Source of the DNA: Serratia sp. PL17
GTDB taxonomy: Bacteria > Pseudomonadota > Gammaproteobacteria > Enterobacterales > Enterobacteriaceae
DNA length: 64,000 bases
Reading direction: 5' to 3'
NCBI RefSeq assembly: GCF_017832355.1
Contig: NZ_JAFIBY010000006.1
Location: 186,001-250,000 of the forward strand
Shown: piece after piece, positions 1 to 7,861 of the stretch
How the letters are laid out: each line of letters begins with the position of its first letter
Numbering within the stretch: position 1 is the stretch's first letter
Position numbers and translations under genes: made by a program
Notes under the pieces: model-generated
Database searches by the model: none
Told to the model about the DNA's origin: nothing
Seen by the model: the letters and a program-made list of their open reading frames with translations, nothing else

Positions 1-75
1 GACGTTCCACTTGTTACCTGCGATAGACAAAGGTGCCAGAAACATAAGAAAGAGTCCCAGTCTGTTTTTTAGCAT
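1..75 (-). CDS. fimI: FimI-like minor fimbrial protein, N-terminal 25 codons only
   Basis: Only the first 25 codons lie in the window; the gene continues past the left edge. They encode a signal peptide (start MLKNRLGLFLMFLAPLSIA) followed by GNKWNV, which closely resembles the start of mature E. coli FimI (GNKWNT). A GGAGGG ribosome binding site lies 8 bases upstream of the ATG. It follows fimA on the same strand, as in the fimA-fimI-fimC order of type 1 fimbrial operons. In that family the product is a pilin-like secreted protein assembled through the chaperone-usher route. Identity rests on a short stretch and on position, so it is a good but not certain call. Confidence 0.7.
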   Translation of the reverse strand, partial: MLKNRLGLFLMFLAPLSIAGNKWNV

Positions 76-96
76 CGCGTTATCCCTCCTCGATCA

Positions 97-120
97 CTTA
101 AAACAGGCCATCCTGGCCTG
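97..120 (-). terminator. stem-loop between fimA and fimI (attenuator-like)
   Basis: On the minus strand the sequence CAGGCCA-GGA-TGGCCTG forms a perfect 7-bp stem with a 3-base loop and is followed by TTTTA. It lies in the short gap after the fimA stop. A partial terminator here would make major pilin mRNA more abundant than downstream messages, a common arrangement in fimbrial operons; that role is inferred. Confidence 0.55.
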
Positions 121-144
121 AGAATGCATCCTTGCAGACCAGAA

Positions 145-693
145 TTACTCGTACTGAACTTTGAAATTGGCGTTAGCGTTGGCGGTACCAGCTGTCGCCA
201 CACCGGTCGCGATATAGCGAGCCTGGAATGGCAAAGTGTTCGTACCATCAGTCAGGGTGGCAGCAGTGCTGAAAGTTGCACCGTCAAATGCCAAGGCTTT
301 TCCTGCGCTATCCAGAACCTGAACGCCTACGTTAGTAGCGCCGCCCGCAGAAGAGCTTTCAAGAGCCAGTGCGGTTGGGTTGTCTCCAGCTACGGCCACG
401 CCTGAGAAGGCGATAGCAGCTTTGGTGGCCACAGTCGTGTCACAATCGTTCAGTTGAATGTTGAAACCCACTGAAGAGCTAGTTTTACCTTTTTCGCTCA
501 AGGTCGCAGTTTTCACCTGACCCAACTGTACGGTCTGGTCAACAGAACCAGCATCAACAGCACAAGCCGCGTTAACGACTTCACCCTTAAAGTGTACAGT
601 GCCGCCATTGACGGTAGTTGTTGCTGCATGAGTAATGCCTGCAGTGAGCAGTGAGGCCGCGATCAGGGTATTGATGAGACGAATCTTACGCAT
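145..693 (-). CDS. fimA: type 1 fimbrial major subunit (FimA family)
   Basis: Encodes a 182-residue pilin. The signal peptide runs to about residue 23 ([10 protein letters not shown]). The mature protein has the FimA family layout: an N-terminal donor strand region, cysteines at about 44 and 84 that would form the pilin disulfide, and a C-terminal beta strand ending in an aromatic-plus-Glu motif (FKVQYE) recognised by the chaperone. Subunits are exported by Sec and assembled by chaperone and usher into an outer-surface fimbria. I chose the ATG at 693 rather than the in-frame one at 708 because GGAG sits 9 bases before it and the signal peptide begins there. It lies immediately downstream of an invertible promoter element (822-1122), so expression is probably phase variable. 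Confidence 0.93.
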   Translation of the reverse strand: MRKIRLINTLIAASLLTAGITHAATTTVNGGTVHFKGEVVNAACAVDAGSVDQTVQLGQVKTATLSEKGKTSSSVGFNIQLNDCDTTVATKAAIAFSGVAVAGDNPTALALESSSAGGATNVGVQVLDSAGKALAFDGATFSTAATLTDGTNTLPFQARYIATGVATAGTANANANFKVQYE

Positions 694-821
694 AGGTTCA
701 AACTCCATGTCTTTAGTAAATTGCCATTAATTGGCATAACGCGTTGACTCACAATCCCCATGAACTCGTTAAAACACTGCCTAAGTGAAGAACGGCTTGC
801 CGTTTTTGCGATGTCCAAAGT

Positions 822-838
822 GGTCAAAATGAGCCAAA
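822..838 (+). repeat. left inverted repeat of the fim switch
   Basis: GGTCAAAATGAGCCAAA, the fimA-proximal arm, 128 bp before the fimA start. It is the exact reverse complement of 1106-1122. The flanking bases do not continue the match, so 17 bp is the full repeat. Confidence 0.9.
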
Positions 839-868
839 ATGACTAGTTAAGTCATATACTCTGAAATG

Positions 869-881
869 AATCAAAGCATTG
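869..881 (+). promoter_or_regulatory. candidate IHF site inside the fim switch
   Basis: AATCAAAGCATTG matches WATCARnnnnTTR at every defined position. It lies 30 bp inside the left repeat. IHF bending is required for fimS inversion in E. coli. In AT-rich DNA one chance match is possible, so the paired site at 1024-1036 matters. Confidence 0.5.
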
Positions 882-1023
882 GTAATCGTCGGAGTTAATC
901 ACTGAAAAATGAATTAATAATGGTTGAATGATTCTATTGTTCTGGTGCATGAACGTAAGGTAGAAATGGGGTTGTCAGTGCGGCTATGAGCTAAAATCAG
1001 AGCTGACTTTACTATTGGATTTA

Positions 1024-1036
1024 CAAAAATTTGATA
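1024..1036 (-). promoter_or_regulatory. second candidate IHF site inside the fim switch
   Basis: CAAAAATTTGATA is a full match to the reverse complement of the IHF consensus, 69 bp inside the right repeat and facing the first site. Two opposed sites would allow the DNA to be folded so that the repeats meet. Function is inferred. Confidence 0.45.
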
Positions 1037-1105
1037 ACAAAGGAATTTTTTATTTACGAATTTTTTAATTGACGCAGATTGAACTTTAGATAAGTATATT
1101 TACAG

Positions 1106-1122
1106 TTTGGCTCATTTTGACC
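1106..1122 (-). repeat. right inverted repeat of the fim switch
   Basis: TTTGGCTCATTTTGACC, the recombinase-proximal arm, only 7 bp beyond the stop codon of the recombinase gene at 1130. Strand exchange between this arm and 822-838 would invert the intervening promoter segment. Confidence 0.9.
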
Positions 1123-1129
1123 TATTTCT

Positions 1130-1690
1130 TTATGTTTTTCTTTGCCATACCCCTATAAATCTCGCTGCATTACTCGAAGTATATAAAACTGTGTGCTGTA
1201 TGTTTCTGTGACCAAGATAGTCTTGGATCAAGCGAGTATCGGCCCCTTTGTTTGCTAAAGCGTATCCACATGAGTGACGTAACATATGTGGACTAAGGGA
1301 CACAGGAATTCCAGCCTGTATGCCATATAGCCTCAACAGTTGGTAAACTTGCTGACGAGATAATGGTCCCCCTTTTCGTGACAGGAAAACCCAAGGTGTA
1401 TCAGCATCACGCCATGTTAAACGTTCTTTAATCCATTTTCGTAGAAGAATAATCTCTGATTTAAGTAAAGGATGCGTAGTTTTCAGCCCATTTTTCAACC
1501 TATTAACGTGTACTATCCCATCTTCCAGATTGATATCAGAGAATGTCAGATTGCACAGCTCACTCACGCGAAAACCATGGATAAAACACATCTTTATAAA
1601 ACACTCATCTCTTCTCGGATAAGTCCCATTGCGAGATGCGTGCAATACAAGCTTTATTTCTTCATTAGTAAGGTATTTTCGTTTATTCAA
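1130..1690 (-). CDS. fimE: FimB/FimE-type tyrosine recombinase, adjacent to the switch
   Basis: A short (about 186-residue) tyrosine recombinase of the fim switch class, composed almost entirely of the catalytic domain. In 190-residue numbering from the upstream TTG at 1702, the catalytic residues are visible as R45 (GFRVSEL), H139 and R142 (HMLRH), H165 (LGHRN) and the nucleophile Y174 (TVLYT). E. coli FimB and FimE are about 200 and 198 residues. No ATG is available; the TTG at 1690 has GGAG 6 bases upstream, the TTG at 1702 has none, so I prefer 1690. It is on the fimA strand and its stop lies 7 bp from the invertible element, the position of fimE in E. coli. Whether it acts as FimE (mainly ON to OFF) or FimB cannot be told from sequence alone. 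Confidence 0.85.
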   Translation of the reverse strand: MNKRKYLTNEEIKLVLHASRNGTYPRRDECFIKMCFIHGFRVSELCNLTFSDINLEDGIVHVNRLKNGLKTTHPLLKSEIILLRKWIKERLTWRDADTPWVFLSRKGGPLSRQQVYQLLRLYGIQAGIPVSLSPHMLRHSCGYALANKGADTRLIQDYLGHRNIQHTVLYTSSNAARFIGVWQRKT

Positions 1691-1702
1691 GGAGTGCTCC
1701 AA

Positions 1703-3075
1703 CTAGTATCTATTTTGAACATTTGTTATAAAAAAGAGAAATGTTAATATTTCACTTAGTGTAATTATACTCTCAAGAAAGGATTGGTAGTGCAATACGC
1801 CTTAACGTAACAAGAAATTCACACATTAACAGAATTAATTTCTTATACACATACCTTCATCTTCCGTCAGACGGAACTATGTTTGTTAATAAACTGATAA
1901 ATAGGTCCTACAGTCTTCCTGATTTGAAAAGCAACGACAGGAGGCTATTTTAATAATATTCCACTCTAAGTAGTGTGAACCAACTGTTCTTGGTAGCGTT
2001 GTGGGCTCACACTCAGAACTTAAGTCAACTATGCGTATGTAACAGACTACACTCAGATAAGTACTTTATAGCATATAATCATGCATAAAAAAGCAAACCA
2101 AGACAAATAATATCAACAAATACAGTGATTTATAGATAATTATGATTCGAACACAATTAAAAAACCAAAGGGCATGGGCAATTATTCAACCTCAAAAAAT
2201 AATATACCCGGCACACTTAGTTAAACAATTAAATATAAACACCAAGAAAACCTTCAAGAAATTATAGTTGCCTTTATAAAAGTGAAAAATTCACTAGCAT
2301 CCGATATTTACACTCAAAAAATCATTCAGCCTTAGTCATAGCGCAACAAGATAAACCCCTTCCATACCATTAAATAAAATAACTAATTATTGATTTTTTA
2401 AGGGAATTATTTTTAATTAAAAAAACACATTGAAATATAATTATAATTTTATAAAAATTTAATTAACCAGATATTAAAATCAACCTTAAATAAAATTTAT
2501 TTATAATAAACCATTGCAAAAACAGGATGCATACACTTAAATTTACATTAATTATACATATAATTGCAGAAAGCGATTATACGGTTAGTTGATTATCTCA
2601 CTAAAATATTTACTAGATACAATCAATTTTATAAGACTATAGAGTGATGATGTTACCAATAGACATGCCTATGTTTAGAGATACCATTGTCAACCATACA
2701 ACTCATACTCATCTCATGTTAATGACATTAATCATTAGCCGGTTATGATCAGTGGGGAAACAAACAACCATGAGAATAAACTTATATAGCCCATAGATAC
2801 CTCAATTTTCTATACTCACTATGAAATCACTACAGGATTTAATAGTATTAAGTGAGTTTTGAAATTCAGAACAACATTAAACATTACCTAAACCACTCAA
2901 GAAAAATTGTAATTAAACATTAATTCGCCACCCTTAAGAAAACACAATAAATTTAAATTCAAGAATGTTCCAATATTTACTTTGCATATCAATCAACTTC
3001 CTGACATTATCTAATGGCTGTGTCTTAACATAAGTTATTATGCATTTTATAAGTTAATGACAGGAATTTGTCACT
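1703..3075. other. long AT-rich intergenic region without recognizable gene
   Basis: About 1.37 kb between the two divergent recombinase genes. It is strikingly AT-rich, with frequent stops in all frames and no coding region I can support. It presumably contains the promoters of both recombinases and is a likely H-NS-bound region by composition. I saw no copy of the 17-bp switch repeat here and no tRNA or convincing terminator. Confidence 0.6.
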
Positions 3076-3657
3076 ATGAATCCATCTTTGAAAAGAAAGT
3101 ATCTTACGCAGAATGAGATAATACAACTTATGAAGGCTTCAAGAAACGGACGATATCCAGAAAGAGATGAATGCCTTATATATTTATGTTTCACTCATGG
3201 GCTTAGAGTTAGTGAAGTCTGTCACTTACGAGTTTCTGATATTAACCTTGCTGATGGTGTAATTCATGTAAGACGACTAAAGAATGGTCTTACAACCTCT
3301 CAACCTCTTTTACCCAACGAGATTTCTTTATTAGAAAAATGGTTATCCATAAGAAAGGAATGGAGAGGGGAAGAGCTATATAATCTTTTTTTATCGCAGA
3401 AAGGCAGGAGTTTATCTCGCCAGCAGATTTATAATATTTTACGTAAATACGGTCTAGCGGCAGGGATTTCCATCCCCCTACATCCTCATATGTTACGACA
3501 CTCATGTGGCTTTGCATTGGCTAATACTGGTGCTGACACCCGACTTATACAAGATTATCTTGGCCATAGGAATATCCATCATACCGTGTTATATACAGCA
3601 AGTAACCATGCAAGATTTCTAGGAATTTGGAACTCAAGTTTTATTATTGAAGAGTAA
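3076..3657 (+). CDS. fimB: second FimB/FimE-type tyrosine recombinase, divergent
   Basis: A 193-residue tyrosine recombinase closely similar to the product at 1130-1690 and to E. coli FimB/FimE. Catalytic residues are R44 (GLRVSEV), H138 and R141 (HMLRH), H164 (LGHRN) and Y173 (TVLYT). It starts at an ATG with AGGA about 10 bases upstream. Unlike E. coli, where fimB, fimE and fimA share a strand, this gene points away from the switch and lies 1.95 kb from it. It may supply the bidirectional (FimB-like) activity on the same element, or act on another target. The symbol is assigned by family and partner position, not by proof of function. Confidence 0.8.
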   Translation: MNPSLKRKYLTQNEIIQLMKASRNGRYPERDECLIYLCFTHGLRVSEVCHLRVSDINLADGVIHVRRLKNGLTTSQPLLPNEISLLEKWLSIRKEWRGEELYNLFLSQKGRSLSRQQIYNILRKYGLAAGISIPLHPHMLRHSCGFALANTGADTRLIQDYLGHRNIHHTVLYTASNHARFLGIWNSSFIIEE

Positions 3658-3962
3658 CACTGTCAATATTAAATAAAATCACCATTAAAGATTGTTATTT
3701 ATTAAATTACCCCCCTGTTTGTGATTTTCCAACAGGGGACTCACTCATAAGATCTATTTATATTAATTAACACATTGGATTAATCTAGTGACAAATTAAA
3801 AAACCGACTTACTGCCAACCAGACATTTAATTTTCACGAATTTTCAATAACCATTTAATTGCTATCAAAAAAGAATATTCCATAAGCGATAATAGTTGTT
3901 ATGAATAGTTTATAGTTAAAGTAGTCAACTTGACTTATCCTATACCAGTAGATATTTCCTGT
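3658..3962. other. AT-rich spacer
   Basis: Apart from the hairpin at 3712-3738 nothing is recognizable. It joins the recombinase gene to the remnant transposase. Confidence 0.5.
3712..3738 (+). terminator. hairpin downstream of the second recombinase
   Basis: CCCCTGTT at 3712-3719 pairs with AACAGGGG at 3731-3738 across an 11-base loop, about 55 bp after the recombinase stop. There is no clean T-tract, so it is a weak terminator or processing hairpin. Confidence 0.45.
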
Positions 3963-4694
3963 CCGCACTACTAGGTTTGTTCGAAAATCTCGGGATTGAC
4001 CACTCCGCTACGCTATTATTTCAGCAGTTGCCACATCGACTCACATTCAGCGCATTCAAAGCCAGTTCCCGCAAAAAGGTAGGTTTCATTGGCCAATCAA
4101 CCAAGTTTCAGATGAGGAAGTGGATGATCACCGCCAGATATAGTCTGCCCGCACGTAATCCGGTCCCTCTGGTAATGCCAGAGGCACTTAACCAGAACTG
4201 ATCCATCGATTTTATGCATGATGCGCTGATGTGTGGCAGGCGCTTTAGGATCTTCAATGTCGTGGATGACTTTAACCGCGAGACGCTGGGGATAGAAATT
4301 GACCTGAATATCCCGGCACAGCGTGTTGTCCTGCTTCTAGACAGAATGGTGGCAAACCGAGGTTATCCACTGAAAATGCGGATGTATAATGGACCGGAAC
4401 TTGTATCCCTAACGCTGGCGCAATGGGCTGAAGAACATTGTGTGATGCTGGATTTTATTAAGCCGGGGAAACAAGACACAGAATGCCTTTATCGAACGTT
4501 CTAACTGTACATACCGTACAGAAATCCTGGATTTTTACCTGTTCAGAACGCTAAATGAAGTTCGAGAAATCACTGAACGCTGGCTGACTGAATATAACAG
4601 CGAGTGGCCTCATTAATCCCTGAACAACCTGATGTCGGAAGAGTACCGGCTGATGGCTGAAAAACCGGAAATCTCAAAAAGTGCGTGGAACTAA
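3963..4694 (+). pseudogene. degenerate IS3-family transposase (OrfB, DDE) remnant
   Basis: Segments of an IS3-family OrfB can be followed across frames: an N-terminal part ending in PVPLVMPEALNQN, an in-frame TGA at 4199-4201 where the family has Trp, then DFMHDALMCGRRFR, NVVDDFNRE, a diverged NGPELVSL region, and after a one-base frameshift near 4470-4480 the C-terminal segment through TEILDFYLF and LTEYNSE to SKSAWN. A further stop (TAA in PH*SLNN) interrupts the end. The gene is therefore inactive. It lies between the fim recombinases and the integrase remnant beside selC, and probably helped break up the island. I could not identify clean terminal inverted repeats. Confidence 0.8.
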
Positions 4695-4709
4695 AACAGG
4701 AATGCTTAA

Positions 4710-4817
4710 TTACTGCCGTCTGTTTTTGATAAGAATGGACAGGCCTTGGCCGTCGTTGAGGGTGTAGGGTTTTTCCTGGGGTTTGGAGCGGCGAATTTGT
4801 ATATCAGTTAGAAGCAT
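4710..4817 (-). pseudogene. N-terminal remnant of a P4-type phage/island integrase
   Basis: A 35-codon reading frame on the minus strand begins [20 protein letters not shown] and continues NDGQGLSILIK before stopping. This is the characteristic N-terminal arm-type DNA-binding segment (DUF4102-like: KPxEKPYxLxDGxGLxLLIKPNG) of P4-family integrases, which normally exceed 380 residues. The remainder is missing; homology ends at about codon 31, next to the IS3 remnant. It begins 99 bp from the 3' end of selC and reads away from it, as island integrases do. Only the N-terminus survives, so it cannot be active. Confidence 0.75.
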
Positions 4818-4916
4818 GCGTATAAGTGGATTCTGTGTATAAAAACTTTATACACATCACTATGCACATTTTTCTCGGATTCAGGCAGTAGCACACGGAC
4901 TTATACGGGCAATCTT

Positions 4917-5011
4917 TGGCGGAAGATCACAGGAGTCGAACCTGCCCAGGACCGCTGGCGGCCCCAACCGGATTTGAAGTCCGGCCGCCCCACCGGGGAC
5001 GATGATCTTCC
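4917..5011 (-). tRNA. selC: selenocysteine tRNA (tRNA-Sec, UCA anticodon)
   Basis: A 95-nt gene with a long acceptor stem (GGAAGATC...GATCTTCC), an encoded CCA at its 3' end (4917-4919), the extended extra arm and the anticodon loop CTTCAAA with anticodon TCA. It closely matches E. coli selC, including the TTCGACTCC T-loop segment. It is charged with serine, converted to selenocysteinyl-tRNA by SelA, and delivered by SelB at UGA codons with a SECIS hairpin. selA, selB and the selenoprotein gene fdoG are in this same window. The 3' end faces an integrase remnant, consistent with use as an island attachment site. Confidence 0.97.
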
Positions 5012-5036
5012 TTCGGGAATCGGAAGCAAGGGGCTG

Positions 5037-5065
5037 ATTATAGCGCAGTTTGCCCTTGGCGCTAA
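5037..5065 (-). promoter_or_regulatory. selC promoter
   Basis: On the minus strand a perfect TATAAT (-10) at 5037-5042 lies about 25 bp before the 5' end of tRNA-Sec. A poor -35 (TTAGCG) sits 17 bp upstream. The position fits initiation just before the tRNA. Confidence 0.55.
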
Positions 5066-5081
5066 GAGGGAAATGGCGGTA

Positions 5082-5104
5082 GCCTCCGGCAATGCACCGG
5101 AGGC
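5082..5104 (-). terminator. hairpin after the phytase-like gene
   Basis: GCCTCCGG (5082-5089) and CCGGAGGC (5097-5104) form a perfect 8-bp stem with a 7-base loop directly after the stop codon. The missing T-tract makes it a weak terminator candidate. Confidence 0.45.
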
Positions 5105-5112
5105 ATACAGGG

Positions 5113-6459
5113 TTAAGGCTTCAACAGTTCCTTCACGTCCAGCAAGATAAATTCGTTGTCATCCGCCACGTTTGGCTGGCGGCTGGATGAGAACGGGAAG
5201 TTATTATCGTTACCGACGATGATATGACTGCCGTCCACCACGTCCACGTTTTCAATGGTGAAGAACGGGAAGGTCAGTACACCGTCGTTCAGCGGCTTGC
5301 GCGCCAGCTTGTTCGGGTCCTGAATGTTCAGCAGATCGATATATGCCAGTTTTTCTACCGGTTTGCCGACGTTGGCATCCGAGAAAGCGATTTTATACAC
5401 CCGTTTGAACTTCGCTACCTGGCTGAAGCAATTGTCGGTCGGCGCACCCGCAACGCAGGCTTTGTCCGGCGTGCCTTCGCCGTTGTCGCGCTCGATCACC
5501 AGCCCGTGGGTGGCGTCGATCATATTGAAATCACCGATGGCGTTTTGGTTGTCTTCCAACACGTATTGCCAGCTGCGGCCGGTCCAGGCCTGCTGTTTCA
5601 CGTCGAACTCCAGCACCCGCAGGTAACGTTTGCCGTCGAGGTTTTCAAACTTCTCGCCATCCCACAGCGCGCCCTCAAGCAACGGGTACAGCTTGCTGCC
5701 GTCCGGCGATGCCGCCATGCCTTCAAAGCCTTTAGAACGCGCCACCTGGAAGTTCTGTTTGCCGTCCGGCGCCCCCGGCAGCGTCAGCGTCGGGTTATCT
5801 GGCGATTTGACGACTTTGCCGTCCACCCTGGTGTCAAACACCGCCAGCACCTTGCCGTTCAGGTCGGCCTTGATCAGATAAGGGCCGAATTCGTCGCCGA
5901 TCCACAGGGCATTGTCGGCGAACTGGAAGCTTTCCGGATCGAAATCGCTGCCGGTCAGGTAACGCTTGTCGGTACTCTCATTGATGATATGGAAGGGTAC
6001 ATTTTTATCGGGATCGTGCAGGAATACCGTTTTCAACGGCGTCACCGTGCCGTTGCTGAAGTCGATTTTGTAATGATTGAGGTACAGCATGGCATCCGGC
6101 GAGTTGGCCTTGCTGCCAAAACCGTTGTCGGTCAGTACCCAGTAGGTACCGTCTGGCATATGTTTGATGCCGGAATGCCCCTGTAACGGCTGGCCGTTGA
6201 TCGGCAGGCCAATACCGGTCATGCGATCGGCGGATTTACCCGCTACGCTGCCCAGTTCGGTCACGCGTTTGCCGCTGGTGTATTTGCCGCTTTGCTGTAA
6301 ATCGGCAGGCGCATCCTGCGGCGCAGTGACGCTGGATTTTACGGCCAATAGCGCGTGCCCGGCCAAGGTCGCCGGCACCGGTTGGGCGTCAGCCCACAGG
6401 TTGGTGCTCAGCGCCATACAGCCAGCCAACAGCGCCAGACGGGTTTTGGTGATGTGCAT
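5113..6459 (-). CDS. secreted phytase-like esterase (esterase-like activity of phytase family)
   Basis: A 448-residue exported protein with a signal peptide (start [20 protein letters not shown], cleavage after about residue 24, LWA/DA). The body is a single phytase-like beta-propeller domain: [44 protein letters not shown] and ERDNGEG are typical of the PF13449-type family. Members are predicted periplasmic phosphoesterases or esterases, but the natural substrate is usually unknown. It stands alone between selC and the MFS gene. An 8-bp hairpin (5082-5104) lies just after its stop without a T-tract. Function beyond the family is not inferable. Confidence 0.85.
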   Translation of the reverse strand: MHITKTRLALLAGCMALSTNLWADAQPVPATLAGHALLAVKSSVTAPQDAPADLQQSGKYTSGKRVTELGSVAGKSADRMTGIGLPINGQPLQGHSGIKHMPDGTYWVLTDNGFGSKANSPDAMLYLNHYKIDFSNGTVTPLKTVFLHDPDKNVPFHIINESTDKRYLTGSDFDPESFQFADNALWIGDEFGPYLIKADLNGKVLAVFDTRVDGKVVKSPDNPTLTLPGAPDGKQNFQVARSKGFEGMAASPDGSKLYPLLEGALWDGEKFENLDGKRYLRVLEFDVKQQAWTGRSWQYVLEDNQNAIGDFNMIDATHGLVIERDNGEGTPDKACVAGAPTDNCFSQVAKFKRVYKIAFSDANVGKPVEKLAYIDLLNIQDPNKLARKPLNDGVLTFPFFTIENVDVVDGSHIIVGNDNNFPFSSSRQPNVADDNEFILLDVKELLKP

Positions 6460-6535
6460 GTCATGGTTCCCTTTTTGTTGTTATTACCCAGAGGTAAAAG
6501 CAACGTCACTATAGGGAGCCGCAATGACAAAAATA

Positions 6536-7735
6536 TTATTCGGCGAACGCCCGCCGGTAGCTGTGCGGGTGGAAGCGCCAGGTAATCGCAATAAGCACCA
6601 CCACCAGCAATGCATGGATTTGCCAGTCCAGCACAAAACCACCGCTGTAATCACGCAGCAGGCCGGAAATATAGGGCGTGGTGCCCGCCAGCAAGAAGCC
6701 GATGCCCTGCATAAACGCCACCAACCGCCCCGCTGCCGCAGGGTGAGGTATATGGTCGAGCGCCAGCACCAGGCACAGCGGGAAAGCACCGCCCAATCCT
6801 AAACCGGAAAGCAATACCCATACCCACGGCAGTGTCTGCGGCAGGTAGATAAGCCCGACGAAACCAATCAACTGCATGACCAACGCCAGTAATAACAGCG
6901 GGCGACGATCCGCCGAACGCGCCAGCGCCGGCAACAGCAGCGCCCCCACCACCTGCCCAAAGGTCATCAGTGCCAGCAAAGTTCCGCTGGCCTGTGGTTG
7001 CCAGCCGAGCTGCATATAATAGGGCGGTAGCCAAGCGATCAGGCTGGTATAACCGCCATTGATCAAACCAAAATAGGCACCAAGTAACCAGGCTCGGCGG
7101 CTGAACAACAGGCTCGGTCCGCGGGAAGTCCCCGACGGCGTCAGGCGTGCCAAGCTACGGCTCACTGGCCACCAGGCGATCAAGGCAACTAATGCCGGCA
7201 CCGCCCACCACGCCAGTGCGCTGTGCCAGTCATGGCCGATGTTCATCAGCCAGGGAGTAATCGCTGCCCCTAGCCCGCCACCGCCCATCAGCGCCGCAGA
7301 CCACAACCCGGCCACCAATGCCATTTGTTTTAGAAAGTGATGTTTGATAATGCCGGGCATCACCGCCTGGATCACACCTATCCCCAGCCCACCCAGTACG
7401 GCACTCAGCATCAATTGCGTGCTGCCTGGTGCCAGCTCCCGCCAGGCGGCACCCACGCCAATCGCCAGCAAGCTCAACACTACGCTGGTCCGCTCGCTGA
7501 ACAGGCGGTTGATCGCCCCACCTGCCAGCGCCATCAGCCCCATCATTAACACTGGCAAGGTGGTCAGCAGTGCCGCACCGCCAAAACTCAGGCCGCTCGC
7601 CTGCCGCAACGTCGGCAACAGCGGGCCGATAGAGGTCAGCAACGGCCGCATATTCAAACCAATAAGCACCAAAACCCACAGCAGAGGGTTGAACCAGCGG
7701 CGTAAAAGGGGGGGAACTGCAAAATGATTTAACAC
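6536..7735 (-). CDS. MFS transporter of the CynX/NimT type
   Basis: A 399-residue inner-membrane protein with about 12 hydrophobic segments. The start (GLNMRPLLTSIGPLLPTLRQ) and the LLTTLPVLMMGLMA helix are characteristic of the cyanate/nitroimidazole transporter branch (CynX/NimT/YeaN) of the major facilitator superfamily. The start is GTG at 7735 with AGGA 7 bases upstream. It is divergent from a LysR-type regulator, which probably controls it. Substrate is unknown; CynX itself exports or imports cyanate, but there is no cynS or cynT here. Confidence 0.85.
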   Translation of the reverse strand: MLNHFAVPPLLRRWFNPLLWVLVLIGLNMRPLLTSIGPLLPTLRQASGLSFGGAALLTTLPVLMMGLMALAGGAINRLFSERTSVVLSLLAIGVGAAWRELAPGSTQLMLSAVLGGLGIGVIQAVMPGIIKHHFLKQMALVAGLWSAALMGGGGLGAAITPWLMNIGHDWHSALAWWAVPALVALIAWWPVSRSLARLTPSGTSRGPSLLFSRRAWLLGAYFGLINGGYTSLIAWLPPYYMQLGWQPQASGTLLALMTFGQVVGALLLPALARSADRRPLLLLALVMQLIGFVGLIYLPQTLPWVWVLLSGLGLGGAFPLCLVLALDHIPHPAAAGRLVAFMQGIGFLLAGTTPYISGLLRDYSGGFVLDWQIHALLVVVLIAITWRFHPHSYRRAFAE

Positions 7736-7861
7736 GGTCTATTCCTGAACTTCCGGGATGAGGAGTGCGGGGTCACAGAGTCACCGCCGCAGCGTTGCCT
7801 AACTGTAGGCTCCCCCGTTAGTATTGGGAAATTAAATAATAAAATAGCCAACAGTGGGAAA

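Larger units (their letters stand above)
822..1122. promoter_or_regulatory. fimS: fimS-like invertible promoter element
   Basis: A perfect 17-bp inverted repeat, GGTCAAAATGAGCCAAA at 822-838 and its exact reverse complement at 1106-1122, encloses an AT-rich segment; the whole is about 301 bp. It lies between fimA and a FimE-type recombinase gene, as fimS does in E. coli (about 314 bp, shorter 9-bp repeats). Inside are two exact matches to the IHF consensus WATCARnnnnTTR, at 869-881 (plus) and 1024-1036 (minus), and IHF is needed for fimS inversion in E. coli. The promoter is not certain: TTGACG at 1069-1074 followed by A/T-rich hexamers near 1091-1106 points away from fimA, which would make this the OFF orientation. 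That last point is an inference. Confidence 0.82.

Noticed and set aside
1472-1747. 91-codon plus-strand frame opposite the fim recombinase
   Set aside because: Antisense shadow of a conserved catalytic domain.
4901-5092. 63-codon minus-strand frame across selC
   Set aside because: It covers the tRNA gene and promoter; not coding.
5224-6186. 320-codon plus-strand open frame opposite the phytase-like gene
   Set aside because: It is antisense to a gene with a signal peptide and clear family motifs, has low-complexity composition typical of a shadow frame, and lacks a ribosome binding site.
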